DNA of 64,000 bases from Macrophomina tecta. Taxonomy: Eukaryota; Ascomycota; Dothideomycetes; Botryosphaeriales; Botryosphaeriaceae. The notes beneath the pieces are model-generated. The model made no database searches and was not told the origin of the DNA. It saw nothing but the letters and a program-made list of their open reading frames with translations. The translations under genes and the position numbers were made by a program. Shown piece by piece: positions 34,970 to 46,746 of the stretch; the stretch's first letter is position 1, and each line of letters begins with the position of its first letter. The stretch covers positions 992,001 to 1,056,000 of the forward strand of contig JAKSGN010000021.1 in assembly GCA_024180945.1 (NCBI GenBank), read 5' to 3'.

Positions 34970-36906
34970 TCATAGTTTATAATGCGGCCTCGGTACATTA
35001 TCGTAGTATGGCACCACAATCATATTCGGGTCGTCAGTCATCGCCACCATAGCCTCTGTTGCCGGATGAACTGGCTTCCTGGAGACCCTCAAATCCACAC
35101 ACGCCGGCCTACCCTTCTCCAGTACTCCCCTCACACCGGGCCCAATCTCTTCCAGCTTCGTACACTTCACACCCTCACAGCCCAGCCCTTTCGCCACAAC
35201 GCTATAATCCAACTCGCCGCTCAGTCCACTCACCGGCCTCGCCTCCGTCTTCCCCCCATACACCAGATCCTGCCCGTTGACACTCATGCCCCAGCACTCA
35301 TTGTTCACCACCACCGTCAAGACGCGCAGACCGTGCCGCGCGAAGGTGTCCAGCTCCATGAAATGGAAGCCCGCAGACCCATCGCCTCCGACCAGCACCA
35401 CCGGCGTGTCCGGCGCCGCGACCGCGCACCCCAGCGCGTAGCCGAAGCCATTGCCGAGGAAGCCCAGGTAGCCGGTAGAAGAGATGAGGGCGGCGGGCTT
35501 GCAGTGGGCACATGCGGCGCCGGCCCAGAGGGCTGCTTCGCCGCCGTCCAGGACGACGATGGGATTGGGTGGGAGGTGCGAGAAGAGGGCGGTAAGCGCG
35601 CGGTGTGGGTGCAGGAGTCCTGTCTCTGGGACGGTTGATGGAGCATCCGCGTGTGGCGATGGCAGGCTTTGCGCGCTCTGGATGGCTTGTAGCCAGTCGT
35701 CAGGGGCAGAGAACGGGGCTTGCCGGGAGGCTGCGGTGAGGGCGTGCAGGGCTTGAGCAGCGTCGGACACGATACCGAGGACCGGGAAGGTGCGGCCCAG
35801 TTCGCCGCCATCGGTGTCGATTTGGATGATGCGGCAGTCATGGTTGGGGATTATGGCGCCGCTCTGGCCGCCGAGGTACATGCCGGTGCGGCCGCCGATA
35901 AGGAGGATACAGTCTGATGGTTTGGCGGTCATGGATAGAGCGCCGAGGAGGCTGGCGGGACCGGCGAAGGAGGAGTTGGAGTAGAGAGACGTTAGAATGG
36001 TGAATTTTCCACCAGAAAATATGGGGATCCTCGTGGCGGAGGCGAAACTTGAAAGAGCGCTTGCTGCCTGAGGGAGGGCTTTTAGTCATGTGCCTTTCCT
36101 TTCTGATCTCCGGACACATCAGGTGAATTCGCGCCTGTGCCAATGATGATCGCGGGTCTTTTGGCTTGTTTCAATAGATTGACTGCTTCTTCAATTGCAC
36201 CTTGGTGCGGTCCGGGTGGGTATGGCAGAGAACTGCTGATCGATCCCCATGAGATACGGGATGGGGAGACCGGCGCAAACAGGACATCGATTAGGACGTC
36301 AAGCAGGACAGGGCCTGGTCTCTTATCAGTGCTATGGTTTGTGCAGCTGGTTTAAGAGTCATACCCGGAGAGCCGGAGACAGAGACATGGACGGCATGGG
36401 CTACGAGCCTCGGAAGATCCTCAGCGCTTGTCACCCTGTGGGCGAACTTTGTTAAAGGCTTGGAGACAACGACCTGATCAATTTGGCCTTGGAGGGAGTT
36501 GTTCTCCTGATCTCGCAGGGGTACCGAGGAAGTGATGCAGAGAATGGAGCTCCTGTCTGCGAATGCTGTAGCAAGACCGGGAAGGCCGTTGGAAAAGCTG
36601 CCGGAAGGTCAGTAGGGTTGGCGAAGAGGAATGGTATGTACGAAGTCACCCGCTGTTAGCAGTGACGAAGCAAATGCCTGTCTTTCCAGTCATTTTGGAG
36701 TATCCCTCAGCCGCTTGCACGGCCACAGTTTCGTGGCGGGTATCGACCAGCTTGATGCCAATTGAGTCACATCCCAGCAGGAAAGCATCGAGATGGCCTC
36801 CGTGTAATCCAAACGCTACATCCGTCCCGAGCTTCTTGAGGGACTGGGCCAGGAGATCACCTCCCGTCAAATCCCTGTTCTGTGGGGTGGTCAATGGGAA
36901 GACCAT
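34970..36906 (-). CDS. Thiamine-diphosphate enzyme, acetolactate synthase-like
   Basis: Exons 36906-36650, 36597-36365, 36314-36118 and 36067-34970 (reverse), 594 aa; introns are 50-52 bp and all keep frame. Three-domain ThDP enzyme: the N-terminal pyrimidine-binding domain has the catalytic Glu at residue 59 (DTRHETVAVQAAEGYSK), the middle domain follows, and the C-terminal domain carries the ThDP motif GGDGSAGF ending in VVNNEC. The C-terminus PYYDNVPRPHYKL is typical of a fungal acetolactate-synthase/benzaldehyde-lyase-like group. Such enzymes make or break bonds next to a carbonyl (decarboxylation or carboligation); the substrate is unknown. There is no mitochondrial leader, so it is unlikely to be the biosynthetic Ilv2. 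Confidence 0.87.
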
Positions 36907-37155
36907 GCTGTGCAGGATCAGATGGCGAGAAGCAATGATGGGATACGATTCAATGAGACTTGAAAACTAGAGACGAAAGAAACCGTCGAGCTGCGGTGGA
37001 GTTCACAGTGCAGAACATAAACACCCAGCGCGGGTCCTCGGCTCGTGCCAGCCCCGCAGCGCCTCCCCCTCAGCCAAGATCTACAATCGCTGGCCGCTCG
37101 TCCCACATTCGCTAAGGCGGGTAAGCACGCCACCGAGCGCCACTTTCCCCGCGAT

Positions 37156-38234
37156 TCACTCAGTGACAGCTTTTTCTGACACGGGCCCCGTGTCTAACGA
37201 AAGATGCCCAAGCGGCCCGCTGCACAGCGCGAGAGCCGCTGCTATCAACCCCGAGTCTATCTCCTTGTACTCGACACCGCCATCCGCCGTCGCCTGGGAA
37301 TAGATGAGCTGCCCGTTCCGCGTCCCATCGACCATTAGGGTGAGTGCGGAGCGTGCCACGTCGGGGGGCTCCATGTAGAGGTGACCCATCTGTCTGATCC
37401 TTTCGCCGGAAATGATTCCGGTGTTGACCCAAGCGGGAGCGACGGCGTTGATTCGGATGGGCAGTTTTGATTGCAGGCGGGGAACCAGAGAGCGCATGAG
37501 GCCCAGTACCCCGTGTTTTGCCGTCGCTGGTAGACCGTCAGCATAACAATGCAGAAGTAATGGATGTTAACACGAACTGTAGTCAACTGCATCGAACTGC
37601 TGGAAGCCTGCGCATACAATTAGTCCGAATTGTTCGCTTGACAGACGGGTGGGAGTGCATCCTGGATGCCGAAGCGGTGAGGACAATGCTACCGCCCGAT
37701 TCTTGTTTCTTCATGTAATGAAGGCCCAAGGCTGTGGTGTTCATGACGCTCTTGAGATTGATATCGAGGACGTGGAAGTCTGGTTCCAAGAGCTTTCCAT
37801 TACTATCAACCTTATCTTCCAGCAGGGTCATGCGCGGACCGACGCCTGGAGGCAAAGAGTTACTATCAGACCACTCCCTCTCAAGACCAGACAACCTACC
37901 CGCATTTGCGAACACATGATCAATTCTGCCATGCAGCTCAAGCGCCTTCTCAAACAGCGAAGAAAGCTCGGCCCATGAGGTCACGTTGATAGGGACAAAG
38001 GTAAACGCCTCATGTGTGAGTTCAGGTGGCGGGGAGTTGCGATCCCCCATGACAACTTTTGCTCCGAGTTCCAGTGCAAGTGAGACGGTGGCTAGGCCGA
38101 TACCTGATGAACCACCTGTGCACTCCACATATTAGCCGATGTCGATGAGGCTGTGGGATGAGTTTACCTGTGACGATGACCACATTCCCTTCTAACCCCT
38201 TCAGCGCCTGGTCTTCGATTATCACAGCTGTCAT
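37156..38234 (-). CDS. Short-chain dehydrogenase/reductase with a non-GT donor
   Basis: Exons 38234-38168, 38115-37900, 37845-37663, 37607-37578 and 37526-37156 (reverse), 288 aa if spliced so. SDR signs: TGGSSGIG cofactor loop, NAGVGPR, Ser in LTASAS, and YTTAK (YxxxK). Three introns are canonical. The intron at 37662-37608 has a good branch (GACTAAT) and CAG acceptor, but its donor reads GGATGC where GTATGC would be expected. Splicing there is the only way to join ASAS to FQQFDAVDY in frame. If it is not spliced the frame ends 22 residues later. Either a recent donor mutation or a rare splice. Upstream of and co-directional with the ThDP enzyme. Confidence 0.75.
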
Positions 38235-38879
38235 CGTGGTCCTGTCTATCCTATCGTGTCACGAACGGGGGCAAGATGGATACGAGGCCTAGGTATAGTT
38301 GAACTCCAGGCAGCCGTAGAAGTAATAATGAGGTGCGCATTCACGGGATTCCCGGCACTTGACGGATCTCGGCTGAGTCTTGGTTCAGGGATTCAGGACC
38401 CTCGGATATCGAGACTTAGTTCAGCCGACCTCACTAAAAGACTTGGCGACCTGGTCAGACCTGTGATGAGGTCGGCTCAACTGTATCCGCATCAGAGTAA
38501 GTTGGTATATAGGTTCCACGCGTCTCGCGCCACAAATTCCCTCCCTGAGTTAAGCGTCTACCTCTTTTCTGTAGCTTCTGTCATGCGCAACCTTTTAGAC
38601 GCAAGAGCTGGCTTGAAATGCTTTTTACCGAAGTTAAATTCCCTGGTTCGACCCAGCAGAGTGTGCGTCCGACACCCGAAAAACGAAGTCGGTACGAGGC
38701 AGTCAAGCAGCAACAACGTTCCTCAAGGCGGCTTTGCGATAATGACCTTTCAGGCGATCTGCGGCATTAACATTTCGAGGATTACTTATTACATTACTCA
38801 TTGTTTCACATCAAAATCCAGCTATAGATGACAAAACATCGTGGACCGTTGCTTTGAATCCGCCACCCGCCGGAGCCAC
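38235..38879. other. Intergenic, no gene seen
   Basis: About 650 bp between the SDR start and the 3' end of the CHRD gene. No domain or RNA gene is supported. Confidence 0.45.
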
Positions 38880-39536
38880 TCACGCGAGCTGACCTCTGAC
38901 CGCACCCGGAACAGCTAGGCTGGAGTGCACGTCAGCAAAGAAGCCAGCAGGATTCTTCTCGATCTGGCTGATGTGGAACCCTTCGCCCGTATCCTTCCCG
39001 TTCTGGACAATACCGGTGGTGAAAGGACCGGTCAAGCAACCGATGGACACCCGCTTCTTCCCCTCAGCATCAACGGCCACAGGGTTGGGGAAAGCCAGAC
39101 GCGGGGGGCCGGAAGCCCCCTTTGCGGCTTCGTGGATGTGCGTGGCCGTTCTGGCCGGAGACTGGTATTCACCACGGAAGTTGTGGAGGGTAATGTGGTA
39201 GCAAATGGTGTTGTCGTTGGAGTTGATGCCGAAGTTGTAGTAGCCGATGGCGTCTTTAAGACCGCCGGTGGGTGTCGTGCCGTTGACGACCTGGTCCGGA
39301 GTAGCCACGACCTTGTAGCTGGATGTGAAGGTGAAAGGGTAGGCGTCCGTTTGGCAGGAAGGCTTCTCGCCGGTGCCTGGAGGGTATTTGACGGATTCCC
39401 AGCCACCCGGTGGAGCCGGATAATCGATGGATTCCCAGCCGCCAGGAGGAGTGTAGTCGGCATCTTTTGTAGGTGCCGGGGTGGCGGAGACGCTGAGGGC
39501 GAGGAATGCGACTGCGGAGAAGGTGGCGGTCTTCAT
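38880..39536 (-). CDS. Secreted CHRD-domain protein
   Basis: A single exon of 218 aa. Signal peptide MKTATFSAVAFLALSVSATP. It is followed by two near-identical copies of PPGGWES (PPGGWESIDYP and PPGGWESVKYP), then a CHRD fold: PFTFTSSYKVVATPDQV, NDNTICYHITLHNFRGEY, THIHEAAKGASGP and DVHSSLAVPGAVRGQL. CHRD domains occur in chordin and in secreted microbial proteins; the molecular role in fungi is unknown. Four cysteines. A TATA-like TATAAAT on this strand near 39683-39690 lies about 150 bp before the ATG. No introns. Extracellular or wall localisation is inferred from the signal peptide. Confidence 0.85.
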   Translation of the reverse strand: MKTATFSAVAFLALSVSATPAPTKDADYTPPGGWESIDYPAPPGGWESVKYPPGTGEKPSCQTDAYPFTFTSSYKVVATPDQVVNGTTPTGGLKDAIGYYNFGINSNDNTICYHITLHNFRGEYQSPARTATHIHEAAKGASGPPRLAFPNPVAVDAEGKKRVSIGCLTGPFTTGIVQNGKDTGEGFHISQIEKNPAGFFADVHSSLAVPGAVRGQLA

Positions 39537-41195
39537 CTTGAGTTTTGTTTTCTTGCTTCTTTTACTCCCTTGTTCTCTTCTTCCGGCAATGTCTTGACAC
39601 GTTTTTCGATATTGTTGGCGGTCGTATTTGTCTATTGGTGAAATTGCTGCTGGATATGGTTCAAATCGACGGATCTTGGACCGAATTTATAGAGATGCCT
39701 GACCCAAATACAAATCTAACCCCACTTCGTGAAGAACACAGCCGCAACCACTGGTGCTTGGGCATTCCGCTATGTCGTCTGCCAATGCAATTCGCTATGC
39801 CGTTTCCAGAGCAGTATAGACTTCACCTAAACCCACAACATGCGAGGTAGTGCAGATCTCTCACCCAAAGAAGCCATGAAGTGACAAATCGAGTAAGAGC
39901 CTTACCCCAAGGGTCGAAGTCTAGCCCATGCTTTCCTCTACGGGAGCGCCATGTCTAGTCAAGAAACCTGCCTGATCGTATTGACTTGGCCTCCAAGAAC
40001 TTGATGCTCTTTAGGTAGATAGCCGACTAGAGCCCAGGCAGCGCTGAGCAACTTGGCAATAAATCTAAGAACACGACGAGTCGTAGCAGAGGGCGGCGAA
40101 GAGGAGTCGACAGAAGCTTAGGAGAGCCAAGAGGCGGATCACTTGGCCAGCGCCGTGGGAGAGCGGAGAACGCCACGTCTAGCACCTCAGCCAGAGAGCG
40201 CGCACGGCGGGCCAGCGGTGATGACGATGCCAAGCGACCTTTTACGACGCCTTCAAAGTCTCTCGGGATGGCCGGCGCATGTTGTCGACTCAACTGCCAA
40301 GCCGCAGCAGACTTTCGGATGGCCGCTGCTCCGACAATACGCGCTGTCAAACTCTGGGCGTTGAGATGGCGAGTTGGCCAAGACAAAAGCGGCACCCACT
40401 GTCGGAGTTGAAGGGAAGGGAGGGGGGGAGCAACTGTGGTGACGGAGAGCGTCCACTCGAGCGTGGAGAAAGGGAGGAGAGAAGGACACAGCGGAGGTGG
40501 AACATGACGGGCGGGCGAAAAGCAGCGGGCGGCTGGGCCCGCTGCCGAGCTTTCTTCTCCCCCCCCCTCCCCCCGGCCCTGCCTTCTTTCTCCACCCCTT
40601 CTCCGCATCCACCGCTACTGACAACAATGGCAGGTCTCTGCTCGCTGCGCTATCAAAATTCGCTCGTCTTCTCCGGTGGGTTCTGGATGTATTTTTAGGC
40701 TGAGTCGACGGCGCCACCCGACGGTCGCACCTTTTTGTTCCTTTCGTATTTGCAAAGGTTCTCTGACGGATATCGACATGGGGCTCGGCTTCAACACGGC
40801 ATGATCTGCAAGATGCTGCTCCTCCAAATACAGATCGACCCCTACGCGAAGAGCATCGGGGTGGGATGGAGCCTGCTTGTGCCTGAAACCCGCCCATTCC
40901 CCGCTTTTGACGAGCAGGAGAAACATCAAACCACCAATCCCGCTCCTACATGAATGCGCTCTCCGGCGGGCGGCAGGCCTACAAAACGAGGTGTGAAACA
41001 GGGTTTCGAAACCGTCAATGCTCGCAGCTGCCAGGCACAAGGTTGAATCCGCGATGCATGTTGTGCGTCTGCGCAGCGGCTTCCAGGCCGCCCGTCATTT
41101 GGCTATATATGTCCATCACCATATCAGCACCATCGCCCATTCTTTAAAAGCACTTCCATAGGTGTCTCTCGCTCTGTGCCACTCCCGCATTCATC
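39537..41195. promoter_or_regulatory. Divergent promoter region, CHRD and GH16 genes
   Basis: About 1.66 kb. Likely TATA boxes: reverse-strand TATAAAT near 39683-39690 for the CHRD gene, and CTATATAT near 41102-41109 for the GH16 gene, about 90 bp before its ATG. The GC-rich centre (40.0-40.7 kb) yields long open frames on both strands by base bias only; none is recognisable. Confidence 0.45.
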
Positions 41196-42148
41196 ATGAA
41201 GTCTACTCTCATTTCGGCGTTGCTGCTTACCGGGGCTTCGGCTCTTGCAGTGAAGAAATCCCCCGTCAAGCGCCAGTCCGGCACCACCTTGATCCCGAGC
41301 ACATGCTTCGACGACTACGCGAGTCTTGAGGAATACTTCAATTACCTGTACCCGTGGGGCAGTGATCATAACGGATCTGCCCGTATGGTCGGCAACAGCA
41401 CCGATCATGATTACATCGCCATCAACCCAGCTGGTCAGCTCACCATTACTGCACAGCCCGTTTCCGGACAGCCCGCCACTAGCGGAGGCACCGCAATCAA
41501 CTACCTGTCTGGTGCTGTCCATGCGAAGCAGCACTTTACCGTCGAGAAGGGCGGCGGCCTTGACTTCACTGGGTCTTTCCTGGCCCCTACCGACAAGGGA
41601 ACCTGGCCGGCTTTCTGGCTGACTGCCACTGAGGGTTGGCCCCCGGAGATCGACATGGCTGAATGGAAGGGTAAAGACACCTTTATTGGCCTACAGCATA
41701 TACTTTGCTGACCATCCACCGCTATATAGGCTCCGGCAAGATCTCTTTCAACACATTCAACACGTCGTCCGAGGTCTCTGCCAAGGATGTCGAGTACCCC
41801 AGCCCGACCGAGTTCCACGACATCAAGGCAGAGCTCCGTGATGAGAATGGCAGCGACGTCTCGATCAAGTTTTACATGGACGGATCCCTTGTGACCACAC
41901 AGGTGGGCAAGGGGTACACAGGTGCTGGATTCTGGCTGTAAGTTTCAGCATCGAACGGAGCATTCGGAGAAGAGGCTGATATCGTGTTTTTCAACAGCAT
42001 CATCAACCTGCAAATGGAGGGATCCTCCGGCTCCCCCGGCCCCACGACTAGTAAGTGGCTCGACGCAGAGTTGCAGAATTGACGCTGATGAGATGCAGAC
42101 ACGACCTACGCGGTGAAGAATCTTGAAGTGACGAGCTACAACCCGTAA
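41196..42148 (+). CDS. Secreted GH16-family glycoside hydrolase
   Basis: Exons 41196-41670, 41730-41937, 41998-42050 and 42099-42148, 261 aa; introns are 48-60 bp. Signal peptide MKSTLISALLLTGASALA followed by KKSPVKR, a likely Kex2 site. The jelly-roll domain carries WPPEIDMAEW, which matches the GH16 E-[IL]-D-x-x-E active site (nucleophile and acid/base Glu). Further blocks: YLSGAVHAKQHFTVEKG, GTWPAFWLTATEGW and FYMDGSLVT. GH16 enzymes cut beta-1,3/1,4-glucans, galactans or xyloglucan; substrate class not determinable here. Compact for the family but with all beta-sandwich blocks visible. Confidence 0.88.
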
Positions 42149-42474
42149 AATGCGCACAGGAGATTTTTGAGCAGTGATATCATTCAAGTACATAGCCAGG
42201 AATCACAAAGCCATTTCCGTGAAACCGTGCTCTCTGTGACAACGCAACGATCTTTCTCGCAGGCTTCATCCACACTCCGTCGAGAGCAGCAGCGGAGGCT
42301 TTCAGCATACGAATAGATCGAGAGCCACATGTCGAATTGTGCGTGGTGCGCTGGACGAGACCGGGCTTATGACGTAGCTTCGGCGCTGCGGCCTCAGCGG
42401 TCTTCGCGCGGTGGCTCGTAAGTAACCAGAGGAGCGGCAGATTCGCAATCCTCGGCTACTCCACTTCGCCAGGC
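42149..42474. promoter_or_regulatory. Spacer before the regulator gene
   Basis: About 330 bp with the GH16 3' flank and the promoter of the Zn2Cys6 gene. No motif stands out. Confidence 0.35.
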
Positions 42475-44949
42475 ATGCAGGAAACATCTCCGCCCAGTCC
42501 ACATCACACTCCCGCTCCCCGCCAAAGGACTCGCGGCTGGAGGCGCCGCATCGCAAAAGTCTGCCTTGTTCCGCCCAGCTCGATTGCCCCTGGCTAACGC
42601 CGTCCAAGGCCTGCGACTCCTGCCGGCGGAAGAGAACGAGATGCAGCGGCACGCGTCCCGCCTGCTCCCAATGCAGCTCCGCCGACTCACGCTGCCACTA
42701 TTCCGACGCCCTCGACCGGCAACCCCGCCCGCGGTCGGACAGGTGCGCTCATCGTTGCGCTCGCTACATGCCTATACTGATCCGTTCCCAGAGCGAGCCA
42801 CGTTCAACGACTTGAGCGCCGCGTCCACGAGCTGGAAACCGCCCTGCACGAACCTCACGGCCTTTCTCCCCGCCAGCAGTCTTTTACAGGTGCCCAGCCT
42901 CACCCGATTGCGGAAGCATCGTCCGAACATGGCCGCGCAAGGAGGACGGAAGCAGGGGTAAGCGGTGGGCGCGGTACAATGGTGGTCGAAGACACGGGCG
43001 AGTTGAGATACTTTGGTATGGAGCCCTGTGGACGTAATACATACGTGCGGCACTGACTGGTGAAGAGGCCCTTCGTCGAGCATATCCATCCTATCGCCTG
43101 ACGGCCTACAATGGCTGGAATCACGTACCTCCGACGCCTCCTTGCGCCAGCGCCTCGAGATGCCGCTGAAAGGCGGTGGGAGCTGGGCCAGATGGACTCA
43201 TCCGCTGCTGCAATCACTGAGCCCAATGGCCAATTCAACACCGCTGCCTCCTTGGGACGATGCTGTTGCTCTTGTCAACGAGTTCTTCGAGAACTACAAT
43301 GCGATCCTGCCAATCTTCCATCCACCCACATTCATGGGCTTGCTCGGCCGCCAGTACGCCCGTTCGACCGAGAACGTCGATGATCCCGCTTGGATTGCGG
43401 CATTGAACGCCGTGCTGGCATTGGCGCAACGGACGAGGGCAGAACAGGAGGCCGATGAGGCAGGCCTCGGTGACAGGGCCTGGCTGTATGCAAACAATGC
43501 GCTTGAGGTAGTCCTGGCTGTGCTCATGCGCAGCGTCAGTCTCCTCTCGGTCCAGGCAGTTCTGACACTAGCTTGGTTCTTCCACGGCACATCCAATCCC
43601 CAGCCGGTCTTCTTCCTGACGGCAGCTGCTGTACGGCTGTCGCATTCCGCCGGGCTGCACTGCGAGGCAGAGCACCCTTCGTTGACCCATATTGACAGAG
43701 AGCAGAGACTGCGCGTATTCTGGGTGGCTCTGATCTTCGACTCCAGCGCCTCGCTCCGGACAGGACGCCCTTGCACGCACAGCGTCAACGACATTGACGT
43801 CCCTTTGCCATCACACTCTCCGAAAGACAACCTCGGCATTCTCGTCAATCGCCACGGCACCGAGGTGCTGAACTTCCTATCCGCAAAGGCCAGACTCGCT
43901 GTGCTTGAAGGGCGGATCTATGAGCGCATATTCGCGGCTTGTTCGGCAGAGAAGTCACTTGAAGCTTTCAAGGCCGACGTCACTGACCTTGGGGGAGAGC
44001 TGGATGATTGGAGCCGTGCGATGCCGGGGAGCATTATTCATGGCATTGTTGCAGACTACTGGGACCATCAGCAACCTCATATTATCAGCTTGCTTCTCGC
44101 CTACCATACTTGTGTCATCACAGTCCACAGCGCCACCTGGCAACGGCACTTCTCGTCTATAAGGAATAAAAAATCTGGCCATCAAGATGCTGATCCCTTT
44201 TCCACCTTTCCCCACACCGACAAATGCCTCAATTCTGCGCTTGGCATTGTCAAGCTCCTCCCGCTTGTTCCTCGTGAGAGGACTAGCTTCGTCTGGTGAG
44301 TCTGCCCTCTGGTTGCTCGGGAAAGCCGTGTTAACGGTCGGACAGGGAGATCATCCATCGTCCCGTGCAGGCGATGATGCTTCTGTTCATTTGCATCTTG
44401 CAGGAACCAACCCATGCGGCGGCTAATTCTCATCTACGCGCCATGAACAACGCCATCGGGTTCATGTCCAATTCATTGGCCGATCAAGAGGCATCTTTTG
44501 TACATCCCATTCTCAATGTAGGGCAGGAGCTCATTCGTATCGCACGTGCTGCGATCCAAAAAGGGGGAGAAAGAGTTGGCAGGGTCCGTCCCCACCAAGA
44601 ACCGTCTGACCAGCGCGTCAGCGCCGAAAGGCCATCCGATCTCAATGAGCGTCCGCAACGAACAAGCTCCAGACTCGGTCTTCCAGCTTTGAATCCTGCA
44701 AGGATATCAAATGCTGAGGAAAACTACGCCGGCGCGGCTTGGGTGGATGCATTTGCGGGGGACACTGCCAACGTAGATGGCCCTGGGTATACGACGAGGA
44801 GCCAACCTGCGGAACCTGGAGGGAACCACGGAGCATGGGCGTTTGACCAAGGAATTCTCGGGATGGATCAGCTGTCGGAACTGTCTCTGCCATTTCCGTG
44901 GAGTTGGCAAGATCTCTCTAACGGTTTACTTCAAGATGTCAACTTTTGA
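42475..44949 (+). CDS. Zn(II)2Cys6 transcription factor with fungal_trans domain
   Basis: Exons 42475-42558, 42609-42742, 42792-43015, 43068-44295 and 44346-44949 give 757 aa and keep frame throughout. Exon 1 was inferred because the zinc cluster lies in a frame without ATG; joining at AAA|GTCTGC...CTAAC...AAG|GCC gives RRRIAKACDSCRRKRTRC, exactly the usual context. The C6 cluster is CDSCRRKRTRC...CSQCSSADSRC. A coiled-coil dimer element HVQRLERRVHELETAL follows, then the fungal_trans domain (FFENYNAILPIFHPPTF, RLSHSAGLHCE, RLRVFWVALIFDSSAS). It lies next to the CoA-transferase/AtuA pair whose shared promoter carries CGG repeats, so it is a candidate local regulator. Confidence 0.86.
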
Positions 44950-45026
44950 CACAACAGCATCTACGATTCCCCCTACGGCAGAGCACACTTTGCGTATATA
45001 CCATAAGTTCCCCATCCCACACATGT

Positions 45027-46746
45027 CTACCATTCCGGCCTCGATCTCCCGCGTGATCCGGAAGGAGTAGCGTACTCCAGCTTCGACTTTTCAAACTTGA
45101 ACGCAGGCGCCAGGATGGAAATGTCCTCCTCGATTCCCCACTCCTTACCCGTCATCTTCCAAAAGAAGTCGGGACGTGCGAAGAGATCCGGCCTCGCCTT
45201 CTTGATGGCCGCATGAGTCTTGAAGATTAGAGTCAGCATCTCGTCATAGTGCCTGACATGGAAACCCTCGTTCCTCGCAAGCAGAGCCTTCTGCTGTTCT
45301 GGCGTATACTGGCCGAGCCTGTAGTACCAGATGTTGTACTGTGTCAAGCTCACGTCAATGTCGTAGGTTGCATCATTCTTGGTCCGCTCGAGCAGGGCAT
45401 GCAGGATTGCCGCAGCACCGATCAGGCCAGTCTGGTAGTCCGAGTTGGCTGTGTCTGTTAGCTGATAATCCCCTCCGGCTGCCATTCAACCACTTACGCA
45501 GGAGCGGGACGACAGGCTCGTCGAGGCCCATGAATTTGCCCTGGAGCCATGAAATTCCAACGAGGCAGTCGCTGATCTACTGCCAGCCAGATCGATATGA
45601 CAGTGGTCCTTTGAACCCGTAGCAGTTCTCGCGCACATAGATCAGCTTCTCATTGATCTTCCGCAGGCTCTCAGAGTCAAAGCCCAATCGTGCCAAAGCT
45701 CCAGGTCGGTATCCATCGATCAGGACGTCCGCACCCTCCACCAGCTTCGCGAACGCTTTCTTCCCCTCCTCAGTCTTCATGTCGATGTTCGCGTCCCTCT
45801 TGCCAGTGCTCAAATCCACCCAGAGCATCGAAAGATCCGGCAGATTCTCATTCGTGATCTTCAAGACCTCTGCACCCAACACCGCCAGGGTCTTCGAGAT
45901 GACCGGCGCGGCGATGACCCTGGAAAAATCAATAACCCTAATGCCCGCCAGCGGTTTGAAATCTCGCTTGTCGTTGGCTGGCCACGCGCTCTTTCCAGCC
46001 TTCAACGTCCTTCTGTTCCATAGTGGCTCTGCGCCCATGATCTTGCCTTGCTCACTCGCAAAGAATTCGTCTGGGAAGAGGCAGGTCACACCGGCCTGTT
46101 TGAGCTCCTCGTTGGCTTTCTTCTCCAGGAAATCTGCATCGTACTGCGCCACCTTGTCGGCGTAGATTTTAATCGCCTCATCGCGGCTGACGTCTTGCTC
46201 GCCGACACCCACCATGCCCATGGTAGCAGTCGCATTCATCGAGCCGTGGAGGTGATACCAACGACCGTCCCTTGTCTTGTAGACATTGGTGGCGTTCTGG
46301 TGGATGGGCTTGTTCATCTCGTACAGGTCGCCCTTCTTGAATTCGGCCTGTAGTTGCTGGTTTGCGAAGGCTGATTCCCCGTTGATTGTGGGGAGGACTA
46401 CGGATTCGATGAACAGGGTTGCAAGGTCTCTGTGAGAGCTGTCAGTCTGTACCTTTGCTTCAATCAGTGAAGAGGTTGCTCACGTGTTCACGTCAATCTC
46501 TTGGTAGTCGATGCCGTACCGGTCTGTAGCCACCGCACTCGCAGCCGCGGCCACAAGCGCCGTCAATGCAGAGGCAGACTCGGTGATCTTGCATGGCGTA
46601 GGGACAAATGGCTTGGGATCGTCGCCGACGAACTTGATTTTTTTGGCGGCTTCCTTGAAAGACTGGGGGAGTTCAAGGCTAGCATCCTCTAGTAGACGCT
46701 CGTGGAGGAAGCGCTTGGCCTCGTCTTGCACCGAGTAGTTATCCAT
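45027..46746 (-). pseudogene. CaiB/BaiF family III CoA-transferase with internal stop
   Basis: Exons 46746-46484, 46429-45498 and 45448-45027 (reverse) keep frame and would give 538 aa except for an in-frame TAG at 45579-45577. Around it the frame reads SYRSGWQ-stop-ISDCLVGISWLQGKF, so a codon such as CAG probably became TAG. Family blocks: PLAGIRVIDFSRVIAAP, VLGAEVLKITN, DLSTGKRDANIDMK, the catalytic Asp in DVLIDGYRPGALARLGF, and ENCYGFKGP. These enzymes move CoA between organic acids. The ATG at 46746 (MDNYSVQDEA) is used; the longer open frame has no ATG. A 60-bp intron GTGCGC...TAG could skip the stop but would delete the conserved CYGF block. It is divergent from the AtuA gene. Confidence 0.78.

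Noticed and set aside
38636..38664. T-arm-like CTGGTTCGACCCAG in an intergenic region.
   Set aside because: The loop is one base short and no acceptor or anticodon stem can be built around it.
40027..40897. Overlapping long frames on both strands between the CHRD and GH16 genes.
   Set aside because: Serine/proline/arginine-rich noise in GC-rich sequence; no domain, signal peptide or splice support.
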